From assembly GCA_027858835.1 (NCBI GenBank), contig JAQIBY010000167.1:1-46572 (forward strand): DNA of 46,572 nt. The letters are read 5' to 3'. This DNA comes from Bacteroidales bacterium. Its GTDB lineage: Bacteria; Bacteroidota; Bacteroidia; Bacteroidales; ML635J-15. Within the stretch, counting starts at the first letter, position 1, and each line of letters starts with the position of its first letter. A model generated the notes under the pieces. The model worked only from the letters and a program-made list of their open reading frames with translations. It searched no databases and was not told the origin of the DNA. Of this stretch, positions 6,550 through 16,608 are shown in pieces. The position numbers were made by a program, and so were the translations under genes.

Positions 6550-9537
6550 ATGAAACAAGACATTGTACTGGAGAAAATTAAGGATGTTGCTAAATTGGAA
6601 GACATTGCAGGCGATTACATGCAACTAAGCAACGCAGGGAAAGATTTACACGGCACTTGTCCGCTTTGTGGAAAATCAGGCAAAGGAAAAGGAATGATTA
6701 TTTCACCGGCAAAGCAAATATTCAAATGCTTTTCATGTGGTGAAGGTGGTGCCGGAGCTTTGGCTTTTTTGCAAAAAACACAGAATAAAACCTTTGTTGA
6801 AGCAAAAAATGAGCTTGCGCAGAAATACAACATTTCCGAAGAGGCTTCAACCAATTCACGCTTGAATTACGAAGCAAAGAAAATGCGCAAACGCTCAAAA
6901 AAGGCGTTTATTGACAAGCAATTGAAAAGCTCTGGCTTAACATTCGATGATGTGCGTACTACTGTCATCGATGGAAGTAAAACAAAGGAAATTCCACCGT
7001 ATCAAACCGGTTGTTTAGACGATTACTGGCGATTACTCCCAGGCGAAGGCGATGACATGGTAATTTATTATTATGATCTCGAAGGTCGTCCGGTTGAATA
7101 TACCAGAAAAGGCAACAAAAACCCGGAGCAATTTTACCGAATCAGGTTCCAAAATCCGGACGCCCACAAAGACAAATCCGGAAAAGGGATGAAATACTAC
7201 TCCCCTTCCGGTTCAGGCACGCAGTTATATATCCCTGAAGCTGTCAGGAAACTCTACAAATCAAAACGCAAGATAAAGCGACTGTTCCTTCAAGAGGGAG
7301 AAAAAAAGGCTGAAAAGGCATGTAAACACGGCGTGATGTCAGTCGGGCTTATGGGAATTCACAACGTTGGATCAAAAGGACAAATGCCCCGGGACCTCCA
7401 AACACTAATTATTGAATGTGAAGTAGATGAAGTTTGCATTATGTTTGATAGCGACTGGCAGGATTTGTCGCGTAATGTTCGAGTTGGCGATAATGTTCAG
7501 CTTCGTCCATATAGCTTTTTCAGAGCTTTAAAATCATTCAAGGAGTACATGATCAGTTTTCGTAACATGGACATTTTCCTTGAAGTCTATTTTGCTGCAA
7601 TTCGGATAAATGAAACCGGTGATAAAGGATTAGATGATTTGCTTGCAAATGGACTTAAAGTCAATCCGGACTCGTTTAAAGATGATCTTGAAGCAGCTTT
7701 CAACTCAAAAGATGGGAAAGCAGCGCACGTTGAAGTACATAAAGTCACAAGCCTGACAGATTTCCAGTTAATGAATTTCTGGAATTTAAACGACAACCGA
7801 GAGTTTGCTCAAAAACACCTCGGTATTTTAAAGAACATCCCGGAATTCATGATTAAGCGGACAAAATTCCGCATCAATGAAAACAACGAGCTTGAACTCG
7901 CTGAACCAATGCTCCCGGAAGAAAAATTCTGGCAACCTAAAGAAAAAGGCTCAGGATATATATTTGTTTATCCGCGCCTATACACGTTTTTAGCAAATCG
8001 GGGTTATGGCCGAATCGTTATGCTCGGGGAACGACACTTTGTTCGAACGCAAAAAAACATTGTAGAGTTTGTTGATCGTATCGACATTAAGGAGTATGTG
8101 ATGGAATTCATTAAAAATGAAGCCACAGAGGATGTGCAAAACATGATGTATTCCGGCGGTCATTTTTACTTGGGTCCTCATAGCCTCGAAAATCTCAATA
8201 CGCTGAATTTAGATTTTGAAATGGCAGAAAGGACATCCCAAAATCTTCATTTTCATGACAAATTTTGGAATATCAGCATCGATGGTGTCAAAGAAATGAA
8301 CCCATCGAGTCGTACAAAGGCAGTTTATGCAAATAAAATACACAAGAAAAACGTAAAGTTGCTGAAAGATCATTTGCTTACATTCACTCAAGAAAATGGA
8401 AAGTATAATTTCCACGTTTCAGAAACAGGCAAAAAAGCACACTTCCTGCAGTTTCTAATTAACACATCAAATTTATACTGGAGATCCTCACGACATGTAG
8501 AAAATCTTCTCCCTGGTGAACAAATAGAAGTTGCAACTCATTTGCTTTCAAAACTCACCGCACTCGGCTATCAATGTCACCGTTATTTTAATGCTTCAGT
8601 CGCAAAATCTATCATTTACATGGATGCTAAAAATAGTGAAGTTGGCGCATCCAACGGACGCTCCGGAAAGTCAATTCTCGGACTTGCAATTGGGAAAATT
8701 GTTCCCCAAGTGTATGTCGGTGGAAAATCAAAGAAAATCACGGATGACAACTTTCTATTTGAAGAAGTAACCGAGGAAACTGAAAATGTATTCTTTGATG
8801 ATGTCCGGGCAAACATTGACTTTGAACACTTTTTCCCGAATATTACTGGTCGGTGGACAATTAACAAAAAAGGAGTTGGCAGAAACACGCTCCCCACAGA
8901 CAAATCTCCTAAAATTGCATTCTCTACAAATCATGCCATCAACGGAGAAGGCTCATCATTTAAAGACAGACAGCATGTGGTTGTCTTTAGCGACTATTAC
9001 AACGATAATCACAAGCCCACTGATGATTTCCGTCTCCTGTTTTTTGATGAATGGGGTGAGGATCAGTATAACTATTTCTTTAACCTGGTCGCCACATCAT
9101 TACACCTATATTTCAAATATGGTTTGGTTGAAGCTCCGGTTGACATTATTGAAAAACGTCGTTTACGTCAACAAATGGGCGAAGACTTCCTGCAATGGTC
9201 TGATATGTATTTCGGCTACAACGATTCACATATTGCTGAAAATCTGAATCAGGAAATCCCTCGCAAGGAGCTTTACCTCACCTTCCTTGATAGTAACCGT
9301 GCAGGAAATGTGCAACGGTACTATACACCGAACCGGTTCCGTAAATCAATGACAGCATTTTGCCATTATAAAGGCTTCGCATTTAATCCAACGCAGCCCA
9401 ATGATGAAGAAATCAATATTTCAGACTGGCTAGCTTCAGATCATGAAGGTGCATTTATCGGACTCCCGAATAAATCCGGAAGTGTCGAGTATTGGGAAAT
9501 TTCTGATGCTCATTTAGAATTAAACAAACCATTTTAA
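6550..9537 (+). CDS. DNA primase-helicase
   Basis: CHC2-type zinc finger (CPLCGKSGKGK...FKCFSCGEGGAGALAFL), central toprim-like region, Walker A SNGRSGKS. Confidence 0.85.
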   Translation: MKQDIVLEKIKDVAKLEDIAGDYMQLSNAGKDLHGTCPLCGKSGKGKGMIISPAKQIFKCFSCGEGGAGALAFLQKTQNKTFVEAKNELAQKYNISEEASTNSRLNYEAKKMRKRSKKAFIDKQLKSSGLTFDDVRTTVIDGSKTKEIPPYQTGCLDDYWRLLPGEGDDMVIYYYDLEGRPVEYTRKGNKNPEQFYRIRFQNPDAHKDKSGKGMKYYSPSGSGTQLYIPEAVRKLYKSKRKIKRLFLQEGEKKAEKACKHGVMSVGLMGIHNVGSKGQMPRDLQTLIIECEVDEVCIMFDSDWQDLSRNVRVGDNVQLRPYSFFRALKSFKEYMISFRNMDIFLEVYFAAIRINETGDKGLDDLLANGLKVNPDSFKDDLEAAFNSKDGKAAHVEVHKVTSLTDFQLMNFWNLNDNREFAQKHLGILKNIPEFMIKRTKFRINENNELELAEPMLPEEKFWQPKEKGSGYIFVYPRLYTFLANRGYGRIVMLGERHFVRTQKNIVEFVDRIDIKEYVMEFIKNEATEDVQNMMYSGGHFYLGPHSLENLNTLNLDFEMAERTSQNLHFHDKFWNISIDGVKEMNPSSRTKAVYANKIHKKNVKLLKDHLLTFTQENGKYNFHVSETGKKAHFLQFLINTSNLYWRSSRHVENLLPGEQIEVATHLLSKLTALGYQCHRYFNASVAKSIIYMDAKNSEVGASNGRSGKSILGLAIGKIVPQVYVGGKSKKITDDNFLFEEVTEETENVFFDDVRANIDFEHFFPNITGRWTINKKGVGRNTLPTDKSPKIAFSTNHAINGEGSSFKDRQHVVVFSDYYNDNHKPTDDFRLLFFDEWGEDQYNYFFNLVATSLHLYFKYGLVEAPVDIIEKRRLRQQMGEDFLQWSDMYFGYNDSHIAENLNQEIPRKELYLTFLDSNRAGNVQRYYTPNRFRKSMTAFCHYKGFAFNPTQPNDEEINISDWLASDHEGAFIGLPNKSGSVEYWEISDAHLELNKPF

Positions 9538-9549
9538 AAACTCAAAAGC

Positions 9550-9822
9550 ATGAAAAAAGTACAGTATTTTTATCCCGAAACGATTACAAAAGAAGCCGCC
9601 ATGGTAAACATGAGCGGCGAAACCCTTGACGAATACACTGACAAGGTTTGCAAATTCATTAATGAATTACCGGAAGGCCGACAACAGAAAATTGAAGATG
9701 TGGCCAATAAACGGACACTCAATTTATTCATTGAAATTTCAAAGCTATTCCACGACGAAATCGGTGGTGTCAATTTTACGCAGAATTTTACACACATTAA
9801 TAAATTAATAAGCTATGAGTAG
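9550..9822 (+). CDS. Hypothetical phage protein
   Basis: 90-aa ORF in operon. Confidence 0.6.
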   Translation: MKKVQYFYPETITKEAAMVNMSGETLDEYTDKVCKFINELPEGRQQKIEDVANKRTLNLFIEISKLFHDEIGGVNFTQNFTHINKLISYE

Positions 9823-10024
9823 TGGATCACGCCGTATGTGGGAAGATGAACAAATCCGTTCTGAGCTGAAACTAGAGGAGAAACGACTTATTTTCCTGAA
9901 CAAAACAGCACAGGATATACAGGCAATTAAGCCAGGATCACAAGAATTTCAAAATCTGAAATTTATCCTGGAGAATAAAGAGAAAATAATCCGAAACCGA
10001 AAGTTTATTGAGGTTTTGGGATAG
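9815..10024 (+). CDS. Hypothetical phage protein
   Basis: 69-aa ORF overlapping the upstream stop. Confidence 0.6.
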   Translation: MSSGSRRMWEDEQIRSELKLEEKRLIFLNKTAQDIQAIKPGSQEFQNLKFILENKEKIIRNRKFIEVLG

Positions 10025-10043
10025 TAATTAACCATCAATTATT

Positions 10044-10157
10044 ATGAGTGAAAAACTTACCAAAGAAGAGCTTGAGAAGAAAGTCAAGCATCATAAAAAG
10101 AAAGCGAAATACTACTCCAAAAAGCTAAAGGAGATAGAAGAAAAAAAGAGACGTATA
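10044..10157 (+). CDS. Small Lys-rich hypothetical protein
   Basis: MSEKLTKEELEKKVKHHKKKAKYYSKKLKEIEEKRDV*. Confidence 0.45.
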
Positions 10158-10202
10158 GGGTTCAAATTTTATGACTAAAAAATCAACCAAAATCAAATAA
10201 TC

Positions 10203-10373
10203 ATGGCAAAAGAAACAATTGAATTACGGTTTATCCCATATTTTCGCACACCGGTTGCGGAAATAAAAGCATTAGGCTTTAAAGAGCTTCAACGCTCACC
10301 TAATCGTATAAGAACTAGCGAAACTGATCATCTGAGACACTTTATTCTGAAAGATTTCAGTACAGATTCTTAA
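10203..10373 (+). CDS. Small hypothetical phage protein
   Basis: MAKETIELRFIPYFRTPVAEIKALGFKELQRSPNRIRTSETDHLRHFILKDFSTDS*. Confidence 0.5.
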   Translation: MAKETIELRFIPYFRTPVAEIKALGFKELQRSPNRIRTSETDHLRHFILKDFSTDS

Positions 10374-10415
10374 AAAGATAGGTCTCCGGGTTCGACTCCT
10401 AACTGGTGTTTAACA

Positions 10416-10444
10416 TTACGCTCGGCTTTTGCCGGGCGTTTTTA
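10416..10444 (+). terminator. Rho-independent terminator closing the early operon
   Basis: ACGCTCGGC-TTTT-GCCGGGCGT followed by TTTT. Confidence 0.8.
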
Positions 10445-10900
10445 TTTTGTGAGTGCGACAGCACGAACTCCTTTAAAGCTTTCTTTTTAGCGCACCGTTT
10501 CCCCCACTCCCCCATTTATTTAATGAAATATTGGACAGTACTTAAGTGCGAAAATCACACGTAAAAAACTGACAGTCTGCTATATATATACTCTTTTTTT
10601 ATATTTTTTCTTATAGTAAATAGTTAGTAATAAAAGTATATAAAAATCGTGCTTTGGTGCGTACTGTTTTTATTTGCTGAAAATCTGCAAGTTAAAGCGC
10701 ACTAAAAGCGCACCGCATTGCACTGTACGCACTAAAATACTTTTATAATCCTGCAATGTATTGACAGTCATTTATTTAGCGTTTTTCTTGTACTTTTGCA
10801 CTGCCGTACTGTTTTATTTCCACATTTCCAGTAAGTATTGTACCAGTATTAATCGTTTCCATTTGCCGAATACATCTATCTTAGTATAAACAAATAATTT

Positions 10901-11389
10901 ATGGCATCTGGAATTATAACAAGCATTCAACTCGATCCCTTTTACCAGCGTTTTCTGCGCAATTATTTTGAACACACCGGAATTGTGTTTGAATTCCCGA
11001 AAAACCACGAACTCAGTAAGGTATTTTGCCTGTTACTCACAAGGCCTCCATTAGACCCGGAGCCACGTGATGTAAAAAAGGAATGGGAATTTAAAATTGA
11101 CATTCCGTTTATGCAGCATAAAAACGTGATGTACAATCATTACATATCTGCACGTGCTAACATATCTCTGGCTAAGAAAATTCATGAATTCTATATGCTA
11201 GTTGCACATGAAGAATTAATCCGATTTCGCAACCAGGGATTCCAACATACCGAATGTATTGATTTGTTTATTGACAAATACAATCTCTGGTTTGAGAATT
11301 ATGATCGAGTACTGAAGGATTGGCAACGATATCGGAATAGAATTTATCAAAGAAAATTCAGTAAAAAATCCACCAACTTAAGCGCTTGA
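10901..11389 (+). CDS. Hypothetical phage protein, first gene of the late region
   Basis: 162-aa ORF after a long non-coding region. Confidence 0.65.
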   Translation: MASGIITSIQLDPFYQRFLRNYFEHTGIVFEFPKNHELSKVFCLLLTRPPLDPEPRDVKKEWEFKIDIPFMQHKNVMYNHYISARANISLAKKIHEFYMLVAHEELIRFRNQGFQHTECIDLFIDKYNLWFENYDRVLKDWQRYRNRIYQRKFSKKSTNLSA

Positions 11390-11439
11390 ATTGTCCATTA
11401 AATGTAAATTCCTAAGATATACTAAGAACTACTAAGATT

Positions 11440-11808
11440 ATGTCAAAAACAATATGCACAAACATCAAATTCCAATATGCTTATAATTTTCAAAGCATAT
11501 CCGGGAATAATTATTCATTTAAAGCCGGCTTTGATTGGATTAAAATACCGACAACCGATGCTGAATTGCAAAACGCATCAAAAAATGTAAATGCAGGCAC
11601 TTATATCAGTCAATCACTTACATTGAAAGCCTTTGCTGCTGATATTAATGTAAATGATTTAGCCGATTTACCGCTTATTTTTCTTGTAACCATTGAAGAT
11701 GAAAGCACTGAGTTACTCGGATCATTGCAATTTCCGGCAAAAATGGAAACATTCAATGAGAAAAACGATTTTGCAGACATTTCCATTCTGCAAGAACATC
11801 CAATATAA
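11440..11808 (+). CDS. Hypothetical phage protein
   Basis: 122-aa ORF. Confidence 0.6.
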   Translation: MSKTICTNIKFQYAYNFQSISGNNYSFKAGFDWIKIPTTDAELQNASKNVNAGTYISQSLTLKAFAADINVNDLADLPLIFLVTIEDESTELLGSLQFPAKMETFNEKNDFADISILQEHPI

Positions 11809-11890
11809 TACATAATTATTTGATTTGGTTTGAGTTAGGTGACGTCCTTTCATGCGGGGCGTCACCTTTCTATGTTTGTCAAAAACAGAT

Positions 11891-12775
11891 ATGGATTATA
11901 CACCTTACATCAATGAAATACTGACATCCGGAAAACACGGACGTAGTATTTCTTTCCTTTCGCATTACCAGTCGATACTTAATTACATCGAAAATCCTGC
12001 AAGCATTCAGGGAATAGAGCGTGAGGAATTAAAAATATTAGCAGTCACGCCAAATGGCGTCCAACCTTACGATGACTTCAAGCCAGAACCGGAAAATGAT
12101 GGCATTATTGCAATTGTTCCAATTCGCGGAACAATGACCCGTTATGGGTCCTGGTTTCGTTATGGCATGGAAGAAGTTGCAGAAATGCTTCTCCAATTAT
12201 ATGCTGATCCTGACATTAAGGGAATCATTCTCGACACAGACACTCCTGGTGGGACGGTGAATTCAATGCAAATTCTTGAAAATGCATTGGAAGTAAGAAA
12301 CAAACGAGTTGATATGCTTGTCAATCTTTCAGCATTTTCAGCCGGTTTTTATGTTCGTTGCCTTTGCGATAACGCTTATGCAACCCATCGAAACGCCAGT
12401 GTCGGAAATATCGGAATTCGTGCAACCATTCAGGATGATTCCGAATTGCTCAAAAAATGGGGATTGAAAATAATTGATGTCATTCCACCACAGTCAAAAT
12501 TCAAAGGAAAAGCCTTTGATGACGCAAAAGACGGAAACTCTGATGCGCTCATTAAAGAGTATCTCGAACCTCTGGCTGAAGACTTCCAAAAACTTGTCCG
12601 GGAAGCTTGTCCAAATCTTGATGAATCCGTTGAAGGCATTCTTGAGGGGAAAGATTTCTTTGCTACCGATGCCGTAAAATACGGATTAATTACCGGTATC
12701 AAATCCCGTGAAAATCTCATTACTGAAATGCTCAGTGATGACACTTACAACATGTCACAAATCCTTAACAATTAG
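11891..12775 (+). CDS. S49 (SppA-like) phage capsid protease
   Basis: IVPIRGTMTRYG...ILDTDTPGGTVNS...NLSAFSAGFYVRCLCDNAYATHRNASVGNIGI. Confidence 0.85.
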   Translation: MDYTPYINEILTSGKHGRSISFLSHYQSILNYIENPASIQGIEREELKILAVTPNGVQPYDDFKPEPENDGIIAIVPIRGTMTRYGSWFRYGMEEVAEMLLQLYADPDIKGIILDTDTPGGTVNSMQILENALEVRNKRVDMLVNLSAFSAGFYVRCLCDNAYATHRNASVGNIGIRATIQDDSELLKKWGLKIIDVIPPQSKFKGKAFDDAKDGNSDALIKEYLEPLAEDFQKLVREACPNLDESVEGILEGKDFFATDAVKYGLITGIKSRENLITEMLSDDTYNMSQILNN

Positions 12776-12779
12776 AAAT

Positions 12780-14816
12780 ATGAAACAAAAATTTAATGCA
12801 ATGTTGGAACGCCTGGGCTTTACTGCTAAGGTAAAATCCAACTCGCTCACTGCAAAAGAGCGGCGCACTCTCAATGCAGAGTGCAAAAAAGAGTTTGACG
12901 GCAAATCTCTTAATTCAGTACTGCAAAGTATTGCTGCCGAAAATGAAACCGAAGAAGATCAGGTTGTTGCTGAAATGGCAACTATTCTCGGTCTCGACGC
13001 TGAAGGTAATGATCCTGAAGGTAATGACCCGGAAGGTAATGACCCGGAAGGTGATGACCCGGAAGGTGATGATCCAGAGGGTGATGACCCGGAAGGTGAT
13101 GATCCTGGCACTGGCAAAACTGCCAAAATCATGAAAACCGCATCTCAGCGTTTGAAAAAATTGCAAGCTGAAAACAAACGCTTGCGAGGTGAAAGTGAAA
13201 GCCCAAAAGCTCCTAAAGTAATTGGTGCAGGTAATCAAGGTAAGAAAATTTTGCTTTGTGGTCCTGGTACTAACAAAACCCATCTTTATGGAATTCCTCA
13301 CGACATGTTTTCATTGGACAAAACATGGAATGCACGTGCTGCACGTGGAGTTGTTGCTGAAGGTCGGTATCGTGATGAAGAAATTGCAAATTTGAAAGCT
13401 GAGTTTGATCAGTATTCAATGGATTTTGCATCGCATTATGCTGAAGCAAAAGCTTCAGGACAATTGGCAACAATTGTTGCTGGCAATATGGATTATGATG
13501 ACTTAGCTTCAGATCTTGGTGCATATTATCGTGTTCGTCGTATGGATGCAATCATTACGCATCTGAAACGTTTAACTTCCGTAAAAGGAATTTTCCCGCT
13601 TGTTTCAAACATTCAGGATGAACAGGTAATGACCAACCAGTTTGAAGGTCGTTCATTCACGCAGGCCTATCAGTCCGGTCGTGTGTTCTCAGGTACATTC
13701 AAATTCCAGCCGGAAAAAGCGAAGGTTTCTGATGTGATGTTCAAATTCAAATTCTCTGATTTGAAAGATCTCGAACGTCAGTTCATTGGCTATCTTAACC
13801 GTGAAGGTTCTGATCCAATTAAATGGACATTCATTGAGTGGATTTTGGTACAATGTGCCGTTATCCAACACAATGAACAGGAATTACGCTATGTCAAAGG
13901 CATTGCTCTTCCTTCCACAACGAATGAGCCTGCGTATTTCATGTACGGATCAACTGGTATTCTGAATACCATGGATGACGCCTGGGAAAAACAAAACCGT
14001 ATGTATGTCTTTGGTGACAAACGTACCTACTCCTCTTCTACCATTCTCGAATATGTTCGTTCATTTGTACGTAGCGTTCACCACATGCGTGGTCGCATTG
14101 ATGACGTTGTGCTTTGCATGAATGATATCCATATTCCAGATTTTCTCGAAGCATATCGTGAAAAATATGGTAAAGACAGCAATTATAATGGCGAAAAAAT
14201 GGAAGTCAAAGATTTCCCATTGCCAAAAATTGTACGTGTTCCAAATATGGGATACAACCGTTACGACATGTGGATCATGCCGGAGGGAGCTCTCGAACTC
14301 CACGAAAACAAACCAGGAGAATTCTACTCCTACTATTTCCAACGTGATTTGGAAGAATTGTTTGTCACTTCATACGGCAAAGAAGGTACTTACGCATTTG
14401 CAGGTCGCAAATACGAAACACGTGCTGCTTTGTTGGCTGCCAAAGGTCGCCACACAAATATTTTCCGTAACAATCCGGTTACACTCCTCGCTGATGGTGA
14501 CACCACAGCCGATGCAGAATTAAACGACTGGTTTGAAGCTGTTGAAAATGCAGCTGCTACTGCTTTCACTGACTTTGAAAATGCCGTTGAAGGTGTTGTT
14601 TACAAACTTCTGATTGGTCACATGACCAACGCTACAACTGTCGCTAAGGCAGGTAAATTCTCTGAAATTACTGCTGCGTTTAATCCTGATGCACTTGGTG
14701 ATTACCTCAAGGTAATTTACAACCCAACTACGTCCCAGTTCATTGAGATTGAACGTAAAGTAAATGGTGTTGTTGCTGTCAATGCAGCTGCTAAAGCTCC
14801 GGCATATGTTGAATAA
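12780..14816 (+). CDS. Fused scaffold-like N-terminus and major capsid protein
   Basis: ATG at 12780; coiled N-terminus, EGNDP/EGDDP linker, then long capsid-like domain directly after the S49 protease. Confidence 0.75.
   Translation: MKQKFNAMLERLGFTAKVKSNSLTAKERRTLNAECKKEFDGKSLNSVLQSIAAENETEEDQVVAEMATILGLDAEGNDPEGNDPEGNDPEGDDPEGDDPEGDDPEGDDPGTGKTAKIMKTASQRLKKLQAENKRLRGESESPKAPKVIGAGNQGKKILLCGPGTNKTHLYGIPHDMFSLDKTWNARAARGVVAEGRYRDEEIANLKAEFDQYSMDFASHYAEAKASGQLATIVAGNMDYDDLASDLGAYYRVRRMDAIITHLKRLTSVKGIFPLVSNIQDEQVMTNQFEGRSFTQAYQSGRVFSGTFKFQPEKAKVSDVMFKFKFSDLKDLERQFIGYLNREGSDPIKWTFIEWILVQCAVIQHNEQELRYVKGIALPSTTNEPAYFMYGSTGILNTMDDAWEKQNRMYVFGDKRTYSSSTILEYVRSFVRSVHHMRGRIDDVVLCMNDIHIPDFLEAYREKYGKDSNYNGEKMEVKDFPLPKIVRVPNMGYNRYDMWIMPEGALELHENKPGEFYSYYFQRDLEELFVTSYGKEGTYAFAGRKYETRAALLAAKGRHTNIFRNNPVTLLADGDTTADAELNDWFEAVENAAATAFTDFENAVEGVVYKLLIGHMTNATTVAKAGKFSEITAAFNPDALGDYLKVIYNPTTSQFIEIERKVNGVVAVNAAAKAPAYVE
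13002..13106 (+). repeat. Seven 15-bp tandem repeats encoding EG(N/D)DP
   Basis: GAAGGT(A/G)ATGA(T/C)CC(T/G/A) x7. Confidence 0.95.
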
Positions 14817-14825
14817 AATATGATA

Positions 14826-14862
14826 AAGGACTCCATCTCAATGGTGGAGCTCCTTTTCATTT
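14826..14862 (+). terminator. Hairpin terminator after capsid gene
   Basis: AAGGACTCCA...TGGAGCTCCTTTT. Confidence 0.6.
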
Positions 14863-14878
14863 AAAAATCATTTTTATT

Positions 14879-15907
14879 ATGAAAAAAATAAATTCAAAAC
14901 AGCTTCGAGCATCCCAAGGCAGGGTGCAGAGCTATATCGCGAAAAAGCAAAAAACCTTTTTCATTATTCTTGCGCTTCTTTTGGCAATTCCGGCATTTTC
15001 ATATGCTGCAACCGGCGATGATTTCGCTTTTGAATTTGGCACTGGTAGAACTGTCGTTGCAATGTCGGTTGGGCTTATGGGCACAATTGGCAGTATTGAT
15101 GATCCAGATGCCGTTGATAAGGCAGGAACGCAAGTAAAGGCAAAGTTGTGGTTGGTATCTTCCGATCAGTATGATGATTCGCAGACATTCCCGCCTAAAG
15201 TTGATAGGCAGCGAGGAACAATACCACTATTGTCGGGTGAAACATGGCATTATATAGCATCTGTGGAAGATAGTCCCGAACCGGGCTCATCAGGAGAATC
15301 CGGTGACATGGGTCCTACACTGAAAAACAGCTTGACATTTATAGTTGGTGGACTCGGTAATCAAATTATGAACTTGCTTGAACAGGGAACCGGGAAAGGC
15401 TTCTATATAGTCTGGGAAATATGCTCAACCGGAAAACGATACATTGGAGGTAACGGATGTAAACCAATGAAGCTAATTAGCTTTGAAGGTGGCGCGAAAA
15501 AAGACGGCACCGGTTGGACATTAACCTTCGAAAACCAATGTGGTGAGCTATGGTGCGAATACATTGGAAATACTCCTACAGTACAACCAGCACTTGTGGC
15601 TGCTGATGCAACCGACTTTGCATACAGTACAGGTGTAAATGTATATCAAGTTCAAGACGGAACAATTGCTGGAGTTACAATTACAGATATTACCGGAATT
15701 ACTGATGCTGACATAGGGAAAGTCATTACCTTAAAAGGATCTGGCGGTGAATTTCCTTCTGAAATTGATGGTATTACAGGTAATTTCCTACTTTCCTCTG
15801 GTGAAACATGGGTTGCCAATAATGAAGCCGGTGGTCGTCAAATTGATTTCAAAGTGTATAAGACAGGAGTTGATACTTATGTCTTTATTGAAATGTCACG
15901 CATATAA
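14879..15907 (+). CDS. Putative tail-tube-like structural protein with N-terminal signal-peptide-like segment
   Basis: KKQKTFFIILALLLAIPAFSYAATGDD then globular protein; position after capsid and before chaperone-like pair. Confidence 0.6.
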   Translation: MKKINSKQLRASQGRVQSYIAKKQKTFFIILALLLAIPAFSYAATGDDFAFEFGTGRTVVAMSVGLMGTIGSIDDPDAVDKAGTQVKAKLWLVSSDQYDDSQTFPPKVDRQRGTIPLLSGETWHYIASVEDSPEPGSSGESGDMGPTLKNSLTFIVGGLGNQIMNLLEQGTGKGFYIVWEICSTGKRYIGGNGCKPMKLISFEGGAKKDGTGWTLTFENQCGELWCEYIGNTPTVQPALVAADATDFAYSTGVNVYQVQDGTIAGVTITDITGITDADIGKVITLKGSGGEFPSEIDGITGNFLLSSGETWVANNEAGGRQIDFKVYKTGVDTYVFIEMSRI

Positions 15908-15927
15908 TCTTTTTTTCACTTGATTTT

Positions 15928-15957
15928 AAGGGAGCTTAGCAGCTCCCTTTTTTTTGT
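15928..15957 (+). terminator. Rho-independent terminator
   Basis: AAGGGAGC-TTAGCA-GCTCCCTTTTTTTT. Confidence 0.9.
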
Positions 15958-16020
15958 CCTTTGTCAATATCAGGCAGTCATTTAGATTGCAGGAAATTGC
16001 AAATTTAAAAACATAACGTT

Positions 16021-16608
16021 ATGCCAAAAGAAATTTCATTTGCTCAAAAAAACGACTTTGTCACCCGGTATGAAACCGAGAACGAAAAGCACTTTAATAA
16101 GGATCGTGAGCTGTTCCTTAAAGTCTTCCCAACCAGTCCGCTTGTTGCTGAATTGCACAAAGCGAATGAGTTTAACCGCCAACGCCTTGATGGCCGCATG
16201 TTGATGGAACTACTCAAATCAGTATGCTTTGAGACAATTCTCGAAAACCGTGGCATCATGTCAGATGTTGCTAAACGTGAGAAAACCAAACGTAAATCCG
16301 AAGAAGAAGCACGTAAGCAAGCAGAAGAAGAAGCACTTAAGAAGGCAGAGGCCATGGAAGAGTTGAAATCTGCTGATCTGGATGAGATCAAATACAAAGA
16401 TGCAAAATCATTGATTCATCGTTTGTCTATTGACACTCCGGATATGAAGGGAAAAACCATTATCCCGGCATTGGCTGATTATAAAAAGATTCTCGAATCT
16501 GAGTCTGCAAAAGCTGCTGAGAACACAGAAGAAACCACTACTGAAGGTGCAGAGGCTGGTGCTAAGGCTGGTAGCTCTGATTCAAAAAAAAACGGGGACC
16601 AAGAGTAG
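16021..16608 (+). CDS. Tail assembly chaperone-like protein, frame 0 product
   Basis: 195-aa ORF ending just after an A9 slippery run; see frameshift finding. Confidence 0.6.
   Translation: MPKEISFAQKNDFVTRYETENEKHFNKDRELFLKVFPTSPLVAELHKANEFNRQRLDGRMLMELLKSVCFETILENRGIMSDVAKREKTKRKSEEEARKQAEEEALKKAEAMEELKSADLDEIKYKDAKSLIHRLSIDTPDMKGKTIIPALADYKKILESESAKAAENTEETTTEGAEAGAKAGSSDSKKNGDQE

Noticed and set aside
10300-10410. Possible tRNA gene ending in GGTTCGACTCC
   Set aside because: T-stem does not close, no matching acceptor or anticodon arms, and it overlaps ORF 10203-10373; kept only as a vestige
12915-13301. Minus-strand 128-aa ORF with repetitive protein
   Set aside because: Antisense translation of the 15-bp repeat region of the capsid gene
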